Shown here piece by piece: positions 8,483-18,117 of a DNA stretch of 64,000 nt. Position 1 is the first letter of the stretch; each line of letters starts with the position of its first letter. The notes beneath the pieces are model-generated. The model was not told the DNA's origin and made no database searches. It saw only the letters and a list, made by a program, of their open reading frames with translations. The DNA comes from Scytolyngbya sp. HA4215-MV1 (GTDB lineage Bacteria > Cyanobacteriota > Cyanobacteriia > Leptolyngbyales > Leptolyngbyaceae): NCBI GenBank assembly GCA_019359045.1, contig JAHHIA010000013.1:1-64000 (forward strand), written 5' to 3'. A program made the position numbers and the translations under genes.

Positions 8483-10813
8483 GTGTCGTCTGAGTCAGTT
8501 TGGATAAATGGTTCCACTCGCAGTGGCAAGACAGCGGGTTTGATCCGGCATTTATGTCGTTGGATTCAAGCCCAGAGAGACTTGAGCAGGGCTGAAATCC
8601 GCCCGAATGAGCCAATAAATGCCAGTCGATTTTCGGGTCGGCGTCCATCGAGCAAAGGATTCTCATCTCCCCGACCCTTGCCTCCTCAGCCAACGCCTGG
8701 GATCTTGGTTTTTGCTGCGACTGGAGATAATCGTCTGCAACTCACTGATCGCATTGTCGAAACGACACGAGGCAGACCAGCAGTGTATTCCACTACGCCG
8801 CAAGGATTTTTTCGGGATGAGGTGATGCTCTTTTTCCCGCTGTTAATCGCGCGACTCAATTTGCAAGCGCAGTTTCCCTTACAGCTCCGTCCCGAAAACG
8901 AGCAAGAGTTGGCAACCCGACTGTGGCGATCGGTGCTAGCGCAAGATTTGGGTTCTCGCTTGGAAGCACTGGAATCTCGCCTGGTTAGACAAGTGCTGGA
9001 CCTGCTGCAACTGGCATCCCTCGCAGGAATTGACGTGACAGAGATTCCTACCCTATTGGCTCAAGGCTTAGCGCCGCCCGAAACTGAGGCGTATGGACAA
9101 ACTGCGGAGTTTCCGCTCTCACCCGATCGCACGGGTAAACTGTTGGAGCAGTGGCAATCCTGGTGTTTGGAGCGCGGTTTGTTAACCTATGGCATGATGG
9201 CGGGGTTATATGGTCAGCATTTGCTGCCCGATCCGACGTATCAACGCCACCTGGCGCAGCGCTATCAACTGGTGTTGGCAGATGATGTGGATGAGTACCC
9301 GGCGATCTCTCGTTCCCTATTTGAAGTTTTGCTCGACCAGGGGGCAATGGGAGTGTTTACTTACAACCCCGACGGTGCAGTACGTCTGGGACTAGGAGCT
9401 GATCCCCAATCTCTCGCAGAACTGGCAAACCGCTGTCAGATCGAATCGCTCACGCCGTTGCCAGCCGAGAAGCTGGGCGAGTTACTGCACGAGTCAGTTA
9501 TTGATCTGGTTACAAATCCTATCTTTTTTGCCAATTTACCAGACACAATTCAGTCCATCCAAACAACTTCGCGTGCTCAGTTGCTGCGCCAGGTGGGTGA
9601 GGTGATTGTCGCTGCCGTGAAATCGCACCAGATTGCGCCGCAAGAAATTGCGGTAATTGCACCGGGGATGGATGCGATCGCCCGGTATGCCCTGGGCGAC
9701 ATTTTGACCAAACAACAAATTGCCGTTGAATCCCTCAACGACCAACGCCCCCTCGCCAGCACCCCACTCATTCGGGCGTTACTTACCTTGCTCACCCTGG
9801 TATACCCAGGGATGGGACGACTGGTCAACCGCGAAGCGATCGCTGAAATGCTCGTGGTTTTGAGCCAGAAGTTTCGGTTTGAGCCAGGGTCTTCTCATCA
9901 GACTTCCGCCTCAGCTTCTGACTTGCCCGATGCTGCTCCATCGACTTTTTCCACTTCACAGATCGATCCAGCGCGAGCGGGACTCCTCGCTGACTATTGC
10001 TTTGAACCCCATCTGGAATATCCCCGGTTACTGCCCGCCGAGACCTTTTCCCGTTGGGATCGGTTGGGATTTCAGGCAACCGAGTGCTATCGAGATATCG
10101 TGCAATGGATCGAGGAGCAAAAAAAACAGCAAGAACAACGCCTGATCCCTAGCCCCGTTTCCCTAATCGATCGTGCCATCCAGCGCTTTTTTATGGGGGG
10201 GAGCTACTTACCCACCGATCAATTGGCTGCCTTGAGAGAGTTACTAGAAACCGCACAACACTATTGGGAAGTGGATAGTCGGCTCCGACAAAGTGCCAAG
10301 CAAAGTGCTGAATTTGTAGTCCCTGGTGCCGAACCTCTGTTCACTCAAATTGCCACTCTAAAAACTCAAACTGCCGCGACGGTTACCAACTTTATTCAAC
10401 TGTTGCGCCAGGGCACGGTCACGGCCAATCCCTTTCCCGTTCGTGCGATCGCCCCTGCCAACCCCGCCGTCACCCTTGCCAATGTCTTCCAATATCGCTC
10501 CCATCGCCCCCACCATCGCTGGCAATTTTGGTTGGATGTGGGATCATCCCGCTGGCTCACAGGGATTGATGCCCTGTTTGGCTACCCCCTCTTTCTGCAA
10601 AATTGGTCCGGCAGACCCCTTACTGCCGACGAAATCATGGCAGCCAACGAGCAACGTCTGCGCCGTATCCTCAAAGATCTGCTCAGTCGCACTGGCGATC
10701 GTATCTTCCTATGTCACAGCGACCTGGCAACCAATGGGCAAGAACAAGTCGGTCCCCTGTTGGCGTTGGTGAATGCTGCGGGGGCGATAGATTTGCAAGG
10801 GGTAGAGGAGTGA
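8483..10813 (+). CDS. UvrD/AddB-like helicase-related 'recombinase' protein
   Basis: A 776-residue P-loop protein. GSTRSGKT near residue 10 is the Walker A motif, placed at the very N-terminus as in UvrD/Rep superfamily 1 helicases and AddB/RexB. LVLADDVDEYP near residue 260 is a Walker B-like strand. EIAVIAPGMDAIARYALGD and a later region around TAATVTNFIQLLR resemble the second RecA-like half of such proteins. Several canonical helicase motifs are not obvious, so activity is doubtful. Cyanobacterial homologues are usually labelled 'recombinase family protein'. It is also possible that this is a degenerate AddB-like DNA repair subunit. The start is a GTG at 8483 with GAGGAG seven bases upstream. 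It ends 48 bases short of the convergent permease gene. Confidence 0.7.
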   Translation: MSSESVWINGSTRSGKTAGLIRHLCRWIQAQRDLSRAEIRPNEPINASRFSGRRPSSKGFSSPRPLPPQPTPGILVFAATGDNRLQLTDRIVETTRGRPAVYSTTPQGFFRDEVMLFFPLLIARLNLQAQFPLQLRPENEQELATRLWRSVLAQDLGSRLEALESRLVRQVLDLLQLASLAGIDVTEIPTLLAQGLAPPETEAYGQTAEFPLSPDRTGKLLEQWQSWCLERGLLTYGMMAGLYGQHLLPDPTYQRHLAQRYQLVLADDVDEYPAISRSLFEVLLDQGAMGVFTYNPDGAVRLGLGADPQSLAELANRCQIESLTPLPAEKLGELLHESVIDLVTNPIFFANLPDTIQSIQTTSRAQLLRQVGEVIVAAVKSHQIAPQEIAVIAPGMDAIARYALGDILTKQQIAVESLNDQRPLASTPLIRALLTLLTLVYPGMGRLVNREAIAEMLVVLSQKFRFEPGSSHQTSASASDLPDAAPSTFSTSQIDPARAGLLADYCFEPHLEYPRLLPAETFSRWDRLGFQATECYRDIVQWIEEQKKQQEQRLIPSPVSLIDRAIQRFFMGGSYLPTDQLAALRELLETAQHYWEVDSRLRQSAKQSAEFVVPGAEPLFTQIATLKTQTAATVTNFIQLLRQGTVTANPFPVRAIAPANPAVTLANVFQYRSHRPHHRWQFWLDVGSSRWLTGIDALFGYPLFLQNWSGRPLTADEIMAANEQRLRRILKDLLSRTGDRIFLCHSDLATNGQEQVGPLLALVNAAGAIDLQGVEE

Positions 10814-10860
10814 AGGAGTGGAAGGGTAGAGGGTAGAAGAGATATGCAAACCCATCACCC

Positions 10861-11733
10861 CTACCCTCGCCGATGCCCGTCCGTTACCTCACTTAACCCT
10901 TCGCCCAACAATGACAACCCCACCACCATCAGAGTCATTGCCAGCCCAGGAAACAGCGTTGTCCACCAAATGCCCGTCGGCAATGCGTCTAGAGCTTGCC
11001 GGAGGTCGTTGCCCCACTCTGCCACCTCTTCGGGTAGCCCTAAGCCTAGAAAACCCAAACCACCCAGGGTCAAAATGGCATCGGCGGCGTTGAGCGTAAA
11101 AAGAACGGGGACACTTTGAATCACATTCAGCAACAGGTAACGAGTCAAAATGCGCCAGGTGGAAGCTCCCATCGCCTGGGCTGCTTCCACAAATAGCTCG
11201 GTTTTGACGCTGACGGTCTGGTTTCGGACAACGCGATAGTATTGGGGGATATAGGCAATGCTGAGGGCGATCGCTGCATTCAAAATCCCGCGTCCTACCA
11301 CAAACGCCAGCGTCACCGAGAGCAAGAGTCCCGGTAATGTATAAATCGTGTCCATTAAGAACAGCAGCGCTCGATCGAGTCTGCCGCCGAGGTAACCGCT
11401 AAGGAGTCCCAACGGTAGCCCGATCGCCAAACTTAGCCCCGTTGCCAAGACCACCACCTGAAGCGCTGCCTGACTGCCAAACAGCGATCGCGAAAAGACG
11501 TCGTACCCCAAGCGCGTGGTGCCAAACCAGTGCTGCCAGGAAGGCGGATCATGGGGCGGATTGTCTAGAAACTCGGTGGGACTCTGAATCCAGCCCGCCC
11601 CCTGCAAAACCGGAGCCAGCAGCACTACGGCGATGAAAAAGAAGGTGATGACCAAACCGACCCGCATCATTCGGATAGACAGATTGGGTCGATCGACCTC
11701 TGAAGCAACCTTGGATAATGGCAATTGAGTCAT
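10861..11733 (-). CDS. Dpp/Opp-type ABC transporter permease (DppC-like)
   Basis: A 290-residue inner-membrane permease of the peptide/nickel class. There is an N-terminal membrane helix, a periplasmic loop containing HWFGTTRLGYDVFSRSL (the OppC/DppC N-terminal signature), then five hydrophobic segments. The EAA motif that docks on the ATPase is present: EAAQAMGASTWRILTRYLL. The C-terminus GLSLLGEGLSEVTD matches DppC, where it usually reads LGDGLRDALD. It would import a peptide, nickel complex or similar solute with a DppB-type permease, binding protein and ATPases, none of which is nearby. It begins 35 bases after the NTRC stop and could be co-transcribed with it. Confidence 0.9.
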   Translation of the reverse strand: MTQLPLSKVASEVDRPNLSIRMMRVGLVITFFFIAVVLLAPVLQGAGWIQSPTEFLDNPPHDPPSWQHWFGTTRLGYDVFSRSLFGSQAALQVVVLATGLSLAIGLPLGLLSGYLGGRLDRALLFLMDTIYTLPGLLLSVTLAFVVGRGILNAAIALSIAYIPQYYRVVRNQTVSVKTELFVEAAQAMGASTWRILTRYLLLNVIQSVPVLFTLNAADAILTLGGLGFLGLGLPEEVAEWGNDLRQALDALPTGIWWTTLFPGLAMTLMVVGLSLLGEGLSEVTDGHRRG

Positions 11734-11768
11734 GCGGTGGGGAAATCAAGACTTCTTCCATCTTCGCC

Positions 11769-13133
11769 CTAAAGGTGACTTTGGATCGTTGCCCGATACT
11801 GACTTTTTGGCTTCACCCCTTTCAGCTCAGCCACTTTTTCTTTCGCTTTAAAGAATTGAATCGTAGGAGTCCCCACAACGCCTGCGGCTTCCGCAATTTC
11901 GGGATCTTGTTCGATATCAATTTCGATGAAGTGGATTTTGCCATCAAACTCATCCACCACCTTATTTAGAATCGGTTTCAAAGTATGACAGGGACCACAT
12001 TGGGGTGATGCATACTTCACCATCATCAGGCGATCGCTCTCATGATAGAGCTTGCGTAAGGCGTAACTTCCTTCATGCCGAGTTTGAGTGCTATCAAACT
12101 CAGCCGCTTGCTCAGTTTCGGGTTTCTTGGTCGGCTGCTCCACCAATTTCTCGGCTTCAGTCTGATGAAATTCCTGTGCCAGTCCATTCAACGAGAGCCA
12201 GCGTTCTGCCAGCATGGCTGCCATGCAGCCCGTCCCAGCCGCAGTAATCGCCTGCCGAAATTCGTGATCTTGCACATCTCCGGCGGCATACACCCCTTCA
12301 ATATTGGTTTCCACTGACCCCGGTTTTGTGACGATATAGCCCACCTCATCCAGGTCAATCTGTCCTTTGAACAGAGCGGTGTTTGGGGTGTGCCCGATCG
12401 CATAAAACAACCCTTTGACAATTAATTCGCTTTCTTCGCCAGTTTGGGTATTGCGGAGTTTGATCCCTGTCATGTGGGTGGCATCCCCAAACACATCGAT
12501 CGCCTCGCTATGCCAATGCACCGTAATGCGCGGATTGCTCAACACTCGATCCTGCATTGCCTTGCTGGCACGCATCTGCCCGCCTCGGATCAGCAGATGA
12601 ACATGATCGCCATATTTAGTGAGATAAATCGACTCTTCCGCTGCGGTATCGCCACCCCCCACCACGGCTAACTCGGCTTGCCGGAAGATGGGCGTTGCCC
12701 CATCACAAATTGCACAAGCAGAAATGCCCCGGTTCCAAAAATCGCCTTCGCAGGGCAAACCCAACCGTTTCGCGGTTGCGCCTGTGGCAATAATCACGCT
12801 ATGCGCCTGGACTTCTCGCTCATCAGAGCAAATCACAAACGGACGCCGACTGAAATCTACCGAGATCACATCTTCGGTAAACAGCTCCGCTCCCCAGCGC
12901 ATTGCCTGTTCCTTCATCCGATCCATCAATTGGGGACCCATAATGCCCTCTGGAAAGCCAGGAAAATTCTCCACTTCTGTAGTAGTCATCAGTTGCCCAC
13001 CGGGCAACCCACCAGCTTGAAACCCTTCAAACACCAGCGGCTTCAAATTAGCGCGCCCAGCATAAATCGCAGCCGTATACCCTGCTGGACCTGATCCAAT
13101 GATGACTACATTTTCAATCGGTGGACTCGCCAT
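11769..13133 (-). CDS. ntrC: NADPH-thioredoxin reductase with fused thioredoxin domain (NTRC)
   Basis: One polypeptide holds a complete thioredoxin reductase and its own thioredoxin, the NTRC arrangement of chloroplasts and cyanobacteria. Residues 1-~310 bind FAD ([10 protein letters not shown] near 13-22; second GxGxxA motif [10 protein letters not shown] for NADPH) and carry the redox pair CAIC at 140-143. The thioredoxin domain spans ~345-454 with the CGPC site at 379-382. NTRC reduces 2-Cys peroxiredoxins using NADPH and helps adjust enzyme activity in the dark. ATG at 13133 is preferred; an upstream start would add 14 residues unlike the family. The gene symbol follows plant usage and should not be confused with the nitrogen regulator NtrC. 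Divergent from the methyltransferase gene at 13289. Confidence 0.95.
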   Translation of the reverse strand: MASPPIENVVIIGSGPAGYTAAIYAGRANLKPLVFEGFQAGGLPGGQLMTTTEVENFPGFPEGIMGPQLMDRMKEQAMRWGAELFTEDVISVDFSRRPFVICSDEREVQAHSVIIATGATAKRLGLPCEGDFWNRGISACAICDGATPIFRQAELAVVGGGDTAAEESIYLTKYGDHVHLLIRGGQMRASKAMQDRVLSNPRITVHWHSEAIDVFGDATHMTGIKLRNTQTGEESELIVKGLFYAIGHTPNTALFKGQIDLDEVGYIVTKPGSVETNIEGVYAAGDVQDHEFRQAITAAGTGCMAAMLAERWLSLNGLAQEFHQTEAEKLVEQPTKKPETEQAAEFDSTQTRHEGSYALRKLYHESDRLMMVKYASPQCGPCHTLKPILNKVVDEFDGKIHFIEIDIEQDPEIAEAAGVVGTPTIQFFKAKEKVAELKGVKPKSQYRATIQSHL

Positions 13134-13288
13134 ACCCAGGATAAACTCATAACGACTACGTTTAGTATAGTGCAAATCGGGTGAGAGCGGAAAACATTTC
13201 GCAATCTCGGTCAGTTGGTTTCTGGACAGGGCATATTCAAAGGTGACACTTTTGCATCTCCCATTGCCCCATTATCAGGAGAGATTTC

Positions 13289-14614
13289 ATGGACCCGCAG
13301 GCAAGCGATTTGCTTGAGAATATTCGTCAGCAATTTGACACCCTCCCTTACCCTCACTTTCCGCTAGATGCAACCCCAAAAGACATTCCGGGCCAACTTT
13401 ACCTCCACAGTTTGACCAATCCCTTTTACTTTCGCGATCGTCGAATCATTGATCCTACAGGTCGGTTGATTCTAGATGCAGGGTGTGGCAGTGGTTATAA
13501 ATCCCTGAGTTTGGCGATCGCCAACCCCGGTGCCCAAATTGTCGGGGTTGATCTGTCAGACGAATCCATCAAATTTGCTCGTCAGCGCTTGCAATACCAT
13601 GGTTTTGAGCAGGTAAAATTTCACACGTGCTTGTTAGAACATCTACCCTCTCTGAACTTGCAATTCGACTACATCAACTGTGATGAAGTGCTGTACCTGT
13701 TGCCCGATCCCATCGCCGGGCTGCGGGCGATGAAAGCAGTCTTAAAACCCGATGGCATCATCCGAGTCAATTTTCATAGCCTGTTTCAGCGAGCAGTTTA
13801 TCTACGTGGGCAAGAATTTTTTGCCCACTTGACTGAAAGCCATCTCCCTACCCAAGCCGAACGGATCGAACAGGTGCGCGTCGTCATGCGATCGCTCAAA
13901 GCAGAGGTGTTTCTCAAAAATGCCACCTGGAAACCCATCTACGAAACCGACGACGCCAGAGTTCTGACCAACTATTTGTTGCAAGGCGACAAAGGCTGGA
14001 CAATTCCCCAATTTTTCTCAGCCTTACAAGAAACTGAGTTGGCGTTTATCGGCATGGTGGACTGGCGACAATGGGATCTGACCCAGTTGTTTGAGTCCGT
14101 GGATGATCTGCCGATCGAGGTCGTCATGCATCTGTCAGAAACCTCTATCGCCGATCAACTCCACCTCTACGAACTGATCCATCCCGTGCATCGCTTGCTA
14201 GATCTCTGGTGCGGACACCCTACCCCACCCTCGCCTGCACCTCACCCCGCCACCTGGAGCACTGCTGCCTGGCAACGGGCGATCGTCCACTTCCACCCGC
14301 AATTGGTCACCCCAACCTTTCAAGAAGCACTGTTTGCCGCCGCCATGCAACTCACCAGCTTCGACTTCAACAGCCATTTGCGCCTCTCGGAAACACCTGT
14401 GACGGTCGAAGGCTCGATCGCTGCCTGGCTATTACCCTTAAGTCAATCCCCGCAAGCGCTACCTGCCCTACTCCACCATTGGCTGCAACTTAAACCCATC
14501 GATCCCATCACCTTAGAACCCACTCTCCAGCAAACCGCCTTGTCAGCCGTCCAGTCATGGCTTTTGCGCCTAGAATCTGCTGGCTATGTCTTACTCGAAC
14601 TACGCGATTCGTAA
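13289..14614 (+). CDS. class I SAM-dependent methyltransferase, first of a tandem pair
   Basis: A 441-residue protein with a Rossmann-type methyltransferase domain in the first half. Motif I is ILDAGCGSGYKSLSLA (~residues 67-82), followed by the acidic end of strand 2, GVDLSD, and FDYINCDEVLYLLPDP as motif IV. The second half (~residues 210-441) is a helical region of unknown role shared with the next gene. This layout is common among uncharacterised cyanobacterial proteins. AGGAGAG seven bases upstream supports the ATG at 13289. The neighbouring gene encodes a clear paralogue of identical length, so a local duplication occurred. The methyl acceptor is unknown. Confidence 0.88.
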   Translation: MDPQASDLLENIRQQFDTLPYPHFPLDATPKDIPGQLYLHSLTNPFYFRDRRIIDPTGRLILDAGCGSGYKSLSLAIANPGAQIVGVDLSDESIKFARQRLQYHGFEQVKFHTCLLEHLPSLNLQFDYINCDEVLYLLPDPIAGLRAMKAVLKPDGIIRVNFHSLFQRAVYLRGQEFFAHLTESHLPTQAERIEQVRVVMRSLKAEVFLKNATWKPIYETDDARVLTNYLLQGDKGWTIPQFFSALQETELAFIGMVDWRQWDLTQLFESVDDLPIEVVMHLSETSIADQLHLYELIHPVHRLLDLWCGHPTPPSPAPHPATWSTAAWQRAIVHFHPQLVTPTFQEALFAAAMQLTSFDFNSHLRLSETPVTVEGSIAAWLLPLSQSPQALPALLHHWLQLKPIDPITLEPTLQQTALSAVQSWLLRLESAGYVLLELRDS

Positions 14615-14653
14615 CCTCTCCATCTCCCCATCCCCTCATTTACCCATCCATCC

Positions 14654-15979
14654 ATGAACCCAACCACCAACACTCACAGCAAAGTGCGTCAAATGCACGA
14701 CGCAGAACCTTATCCCAACATCCCGATCGCCACGCTCCCTCAAGACAACCTGATTGACCTCTATCTCTATAATCTGGTCACTTCCTACTACCTGCGGAAT
14801 CGTCAAGTGATCTCGACTCAGGGAAAAGTGATTTTGGATGCAGGTTGCGGCACCGGATATAAATGTCTGAACCTGGCGTTTGCCAATCCGGGTGCCAAAA
14901 TTGTCGGGGTTGATTTTTCTGAACCCTCGATCGCGATCGCCCGTGAGCGCTTGCAATACCACAACATTGCCGATGCCGAATTTCACGTGCTGGCGCTAGA
15001 AAATCTGCCCAGTCTGGGGCTCCAGTTTGACTACATCAACATTGACGAAGTGCTCTATTTTCTACCCGATCCGGTGGCTGGGTTGCAAGCCGTGAAAACG
15101 GTTTTGCGTCCTGATGGTATCATCCGCACCAACTTTCACAGTTCACTGCAACGGTTTGTCTACTACCGTGCCCAAGAATTATTTTCCTTGCTCGGCTTGA
15201 CCGAGAGTTCACCTGATAAAGCCGAGTTTGACCTGACTCGCGGTATCATGCACGCTCTGAAAGAGGATGTTTTTCTCAAAAGCATGATCTGGAAACCCCA
15301 ATTTCAGACAGACGATCAAATGCTGCTGCAAAACTTCCTGAATCGGGGCGATAAAGGCTGGACGATTTCCCAGTTGTTCTCAGCGTTGCGAGATGCAGAC
15401 CTGGAATTCATTAGCATGGTGAATTGGTGGCAGTGGGATTTGACTCAATTGTTTCAGAACTTCGACGACTTGCCTGTGGATTTCATGATTCGCTTAGCAG
15501 AAATGTCTACAGAAGAACAGTTGCATTTATTTGAGTTATTCCATCCGATCCATCGCTTGCTGGATATCTGGTGTGGACATCCCGATGCAGCCCAGTCCTC
15601 TATGCCAGTTTTTCAATGGACGGTGGAGCACTGGCAACAGGCAACGGTGCATTTGCATCCTCAGTTCTGTACACCGATGATTCGCGATGAGATGGTCGAT
15701 GCCATTATTCAACAACACACCTTTGATTTGGGGCGTTATTTTCGCATGACCAATGAGCCCGTGACCCTGGATAGCACGATCGCGGCTTGTCTATTGCCCT
15801 TAGTTGAATCCCCTCAACCAATGCTGGCACTGGTGCAACGCTGGCAACAAATTCAGCCATTGCATCCTCTCACCCTGGAATCCATCACGGAGTGGGAAGC
15901 CTTTGATCGCATCAAAGATCTGCTGGTGTATCTGGAGGAGTTGGGGTATGTATTGCTGGAAACAGGGCGATCGGGGTGA
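14654..15979 (+). CDS. class I SAM-dependent methyltransferase, second of a tandem pair
   Basis: Paralogue of the gene just upstream, also 441 residues and alignable throughout. The N-terminal motif DAEPYPNIPIATLPQDN matches the partner's LPYPHFPLDATPKD. Motif I is ILDAGCGTGYKCLNLA and strand 2 ends in GVDFSE. The C-terminal region keeps landmarks such as GDKGWTI, NWWQWDLTQLF and HPIHRLLDIWCGHP. Divergence is spread over the whole length, so both copies are probably under selection and may have different acceptors. Only 39 bases separate it from the first gene. The leader is a pyrimidine-rich repeat (CCATCCATCC) with no Shine-Dalgarno sequence, so translation may depend on the upstream gene or be low. 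Confidence 0.87.
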   Translation: MNPTTNTHSKVRQMHDAEPYPNIPIATLPQDNLIDLYLYNLVTSYYLRNRQVISTQGKVILDAGCGTGYKCLNLAFANPGAKIVGVDFSEPSIAIARERLQYHNIADAEFHVLALENLPSLGLQFDYINIDEVLYFLPDPVAGLQAVKTVLRPDGIIRTNFHSSLQRFVYYRAQELFSLLGLTESSPDKAEFDLTRGIMHALKEDVFLKSMIWKPQFQTDDQMLLQNFLNRGDKGWTISQLFSALRDADLEFISMVNWWQWDLTQLFQNFDDLPVDFMIRLAEMSTEEQLHLFELFHPIHRLLDIWCGHPDAAQSSMPVFQWTVEHWQQATVHLHPQFCTPMIRDEMVDAIIQQHTFDLGRYFRMTNEPVTLDSTIAACLLPLVESPQPMLALVQRWQQIQPLHPLTLESITEWEAFDRIKDLLVYLEELGYVLLETGRSG

Positions 15980-16146
15980 TGGGACGATCCGGTACTGGGG
16001 TGATGGCCGGATGAGGGATGGCGTGCCTCTTTGCCAGAAGCTTGGAAAAGACGAAGAGAGGCTCTGCCCCTAACTCTGAAAAGTCTCGGTCACCTGCTAT
16101 ATTTCTGGGAGAACTGCTCACGTTTTTTTTGAATCATTCTTGAATC

Positions 16147-16539
16147 ATGACCCGTAAGATTATTCGGACAGAAACTGCTCCTGCCCCAGTGGGACCTTAC
16201 AATCAGGCGATCGCTGCTTCGGGCGAGTTCATTTTCGTGGCTGGACAAATTGCCCTGCACCCCAGTAGTGGACAAATTGTAGGAGAAGGCGATGTGACCC
16301 AGCAAACCGAACAAGTCCTGAACAATCTCAAGGCAATTCTAGAAGCCGCAGGGGTAACGCTGGCGGATGTGGTGAAGACCAGTGTGTTTCTCGCCAATAT
16401 GAACGATTTTGCTGCGATGAATGCCGTGTATGCTCAATATTTTGACGAAGCGATCGCCCCAGCGCGTGCCTGTGTGGAAGTATCTCGCTTGCCCAAAGAC
16501 GTGTTAGTGGAAATTGAATGTATTGCGGTGAAGTCTTGA
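16147..16539 (+). CDS. ridA: RidA family protein (YjgF/UK114)
   Basis: A 130-residue trimeric-type RidA protein. Landmarks are [10 protein letters not shown] at the N-terminus, [12 protein letters not shown], then [18 protein letters not shown], and the C-terminal active-site segment [23 protein letters not shown]. This segment contains the Arg that holds the carboxylate of the substrate in RidA enzymes. RidA hydrolyses reactive 2-aminoacrylate and related imines, sparing PLP enzymes. Size and motifs match the family fully. The histidine kinase frame begins 47 bases after its stop, so the two may share a transcript without an obvious functional link. Confidence 0.95.
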   Translation: MTRKIIRTETAPAPVGPYNQAIAASGEFIFVAGQIALHPSSGQIVGEGDVTQQTEQVLNNLKAILEAAGVTLADVVKTSVFLANMNDFAAMNAVYAQYFDEAIAPARACVEVSRLPKDVLVEIECIAVKS

Positions 16540-16586
16540 GAATCGCTGGGGTGAGTTTTGAACGTTTACCTGGTTCTAGCTTCACC

Positions 16587-18002
16587 ATGTTTCAAACAAC
16601 TCGTCGTCGGTTGGCTCTGTGGTACACCACAGTCACCGCAGTATTGTTGTTATTGTTTGCGAGTGGATTTTACCTCTATGTCCGCAGCACGTTAATTGAG
16701 CGGATTGACGATACGTTGAATCATGTGGTGGAGGTGGTGCAGCGATCGCTGGTGATTGAACCTGTCAATCCTCACACTGAGGGGGGACCGCTCCGTATCA
16801 ATGTCGAAGCGAGTTTTCGAGACAATGCCAGTACCGATGAAGATGACCATATTGACCTGGAGTGGTTTAGCCCAGACGGAGCCTTACTGTGGTCTACTTT
16901 TGCAGACTCGCTGAAGGTGCCACTGCACCCCAGTATTGATGGAGAAACGGTTGAAATTAATCGCACTGGAGAGAATGGGAATCTTTCTCCACCGACATTG
17001 CTGTTGCGCCAGGTGACCCACCGGGTGCAAATTGGGCAACAACTGATGGGTTATTTGCGGGTCAGCCACCCCTGGTTTGAGGTGACTAAACCCACTCGTC
17101 AATTGATAATTGATCTGAGTTTGTGGATTGGGGTGATTGTGGCATCGGTGGGTGCGATCGGCTGGTTTTTGTCGGGTTTGGCAATGGCACCTGTGCGCGA
17201 ATCTTACCAGCGGTTAAAGCAATTTACCGCTGATGCCTCGCATGAATTGCGTAGCCCGATCGCGGCAATCCAAACCAATGTACAGGTAGCACTTTCCGAT
17301 CCCAATCCCGATCCGGAAACGCAACAATATCACTTGCAGGTAGTGGAACGGCTCACCCGTCGCTTGGGTCGCTTGGTGGATGACTTACTGTTTCTGGCAC
17401 GGCAGGATAGCGGCATCGTGCAACCACAACGGGTCCCAGTTTCGCTGGATACGTTGCTGCAAGAGGTGGTTGAAGAGCAACGCGCGATCGCTGATGAGAA
17501 GGGGATTCAGCTATCGGTGAAGATCCAAGATGAACAGGATGGGGAGCAGGAGTTGGGAGTTGGAAGTCAGGAGTCAGAAGTTAGGAGTCAGGAGTCAGGA
17601 AGCAAACCAGCGAATCTTTTGACACTGTTTGCCGATCGTGACCAGATAGCGCGCCTTTTGATCAATTTAGTCAGTAATGCGATCCAGTACACGCCTATGG
17701 GGGGCAAGGTTGGCTTGCAGTTGGAACGGCTAGTGCGTACGAATACTTCTCAACTGCAAATCAAGGTTAGTGATACGGGAGTAGGTATTCCAGCAGACGC
17801 TCTACCTCAGATTTTCGATCGCTTCTATCGGGTTGATCCGGCGCGTGCCAGCACGAGTAAGGGGTCGGGCTTGGGTTTGGCAATCGCGCGGGCGATCGTG
17901 GAAAACCACCAAGGACAGATTCGCATTGAGAGCGCCGTAAATGAGGGGACGATCGTCACGGTGACCCTACCGCAAATCCGATTGGAAAGCGGGAAGGAAT
18001 AA
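16587..18002 (+). CDS. membrane sensor histidine kinase
   Basis: A 471-residue two-component kinase. A first membrane helix at ~10-32 and a second at ~175-200 flank a periplasmic sensor region. The HisKA domain has SHELRSPIAAI with phospho-accepting His219. The ATPase domain follows with the N box LVSNAIQYTP, G1 DTGVGIP and G2 GSGLGLAI. Overall layout resembles RppB/NrsS of Synechocystis, but no response regulator is adjacent, so it is an orphan. Between HisKA and the N box lies an inserted stretch of low complexity (ELGVGSQESEVRSQES), encoded by a 7-nt tandem repeat at 17549-17597. It probably forms a flexible loop. ATG at 16587 is preferred; a start at 16518 would overlap ridA by 22 bases. 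Confidence 0.9.
   Translation: MFQTTRRRLALWYTTVTAVLLLLFASGFYLYVRSTLIERIDDTLNHVVEVVQRSLVIEPVNPHTEGGPLRINVEASFRDNASTDEDDHIDLEWFSPDGALLWSTFADSLKVPLHPSIDGETVEINRTGENGNLSPPTLLLRQVTHRVQIGQQLMGYLRVSHPWFEVTKPTRQLIIDLSLWIGVIVASVGAIGWFLSGLAMAPVRESYQRLKQFTADASHELRSPIAAIQTNVQVALSDPNPDPETQQYHLQVVERLTRRLGRLVDDLLFLARQDSGIVQPQRVPVSLDTLLQEVVEEQRAIADEKGIQLSVKIQDEQDGEQELGVGSQESEVRSQESGSKPANLLTLFADRDQIARLLINLVSNAIQYTPMGGKVGLQLERLVRTNTSQLQIKVSDTGVGIPADALPQIFDRFYRVDPARASTSKGSGLGLAIARAIVENHQGQIRIESAVNEGTIVTVTLPQIRLESGKE
17549..17597 (+). repeat. heptanucleotide tandem array inside the histidine kinase gene
   Basis: Seven consecutive units fit GRAGTYR: GGAGTTG twice, GAAGTCA, GGAGTCA, GAAGTTA and GGAGTCA twice. The array is read through in frame. 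Its complement matches arrays in mutS (57193-57234) and in intergenic DNA at 60503-60537 and 33734-33754. Confidence 0.85.
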
Positions 18003-18016
18003 ATTATTTTCCCTCT

Positions 18017-18044
18017 TGACGTTGCGTAGTATTTTTGTAATATT
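18017..18044 (+). promoter_or_regulatory. promoter of the DIP1984 gene
   Basis: TTGACG (18017-18022) and TATAAT-like TAATAT (18039-18044) are 16 bases apart in an AT-rich segment, 74 bases before the ATG at 18118. Good consensus match by eye. Confidence 0.45.
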
Positions 18045-18117
18045 CGTATTACAGATAGATCGTCCTTGGCCAATTGGGTGGGCGATGCTTGCAGATGCAA
18101 CTGGGAGGTGAATCGTC

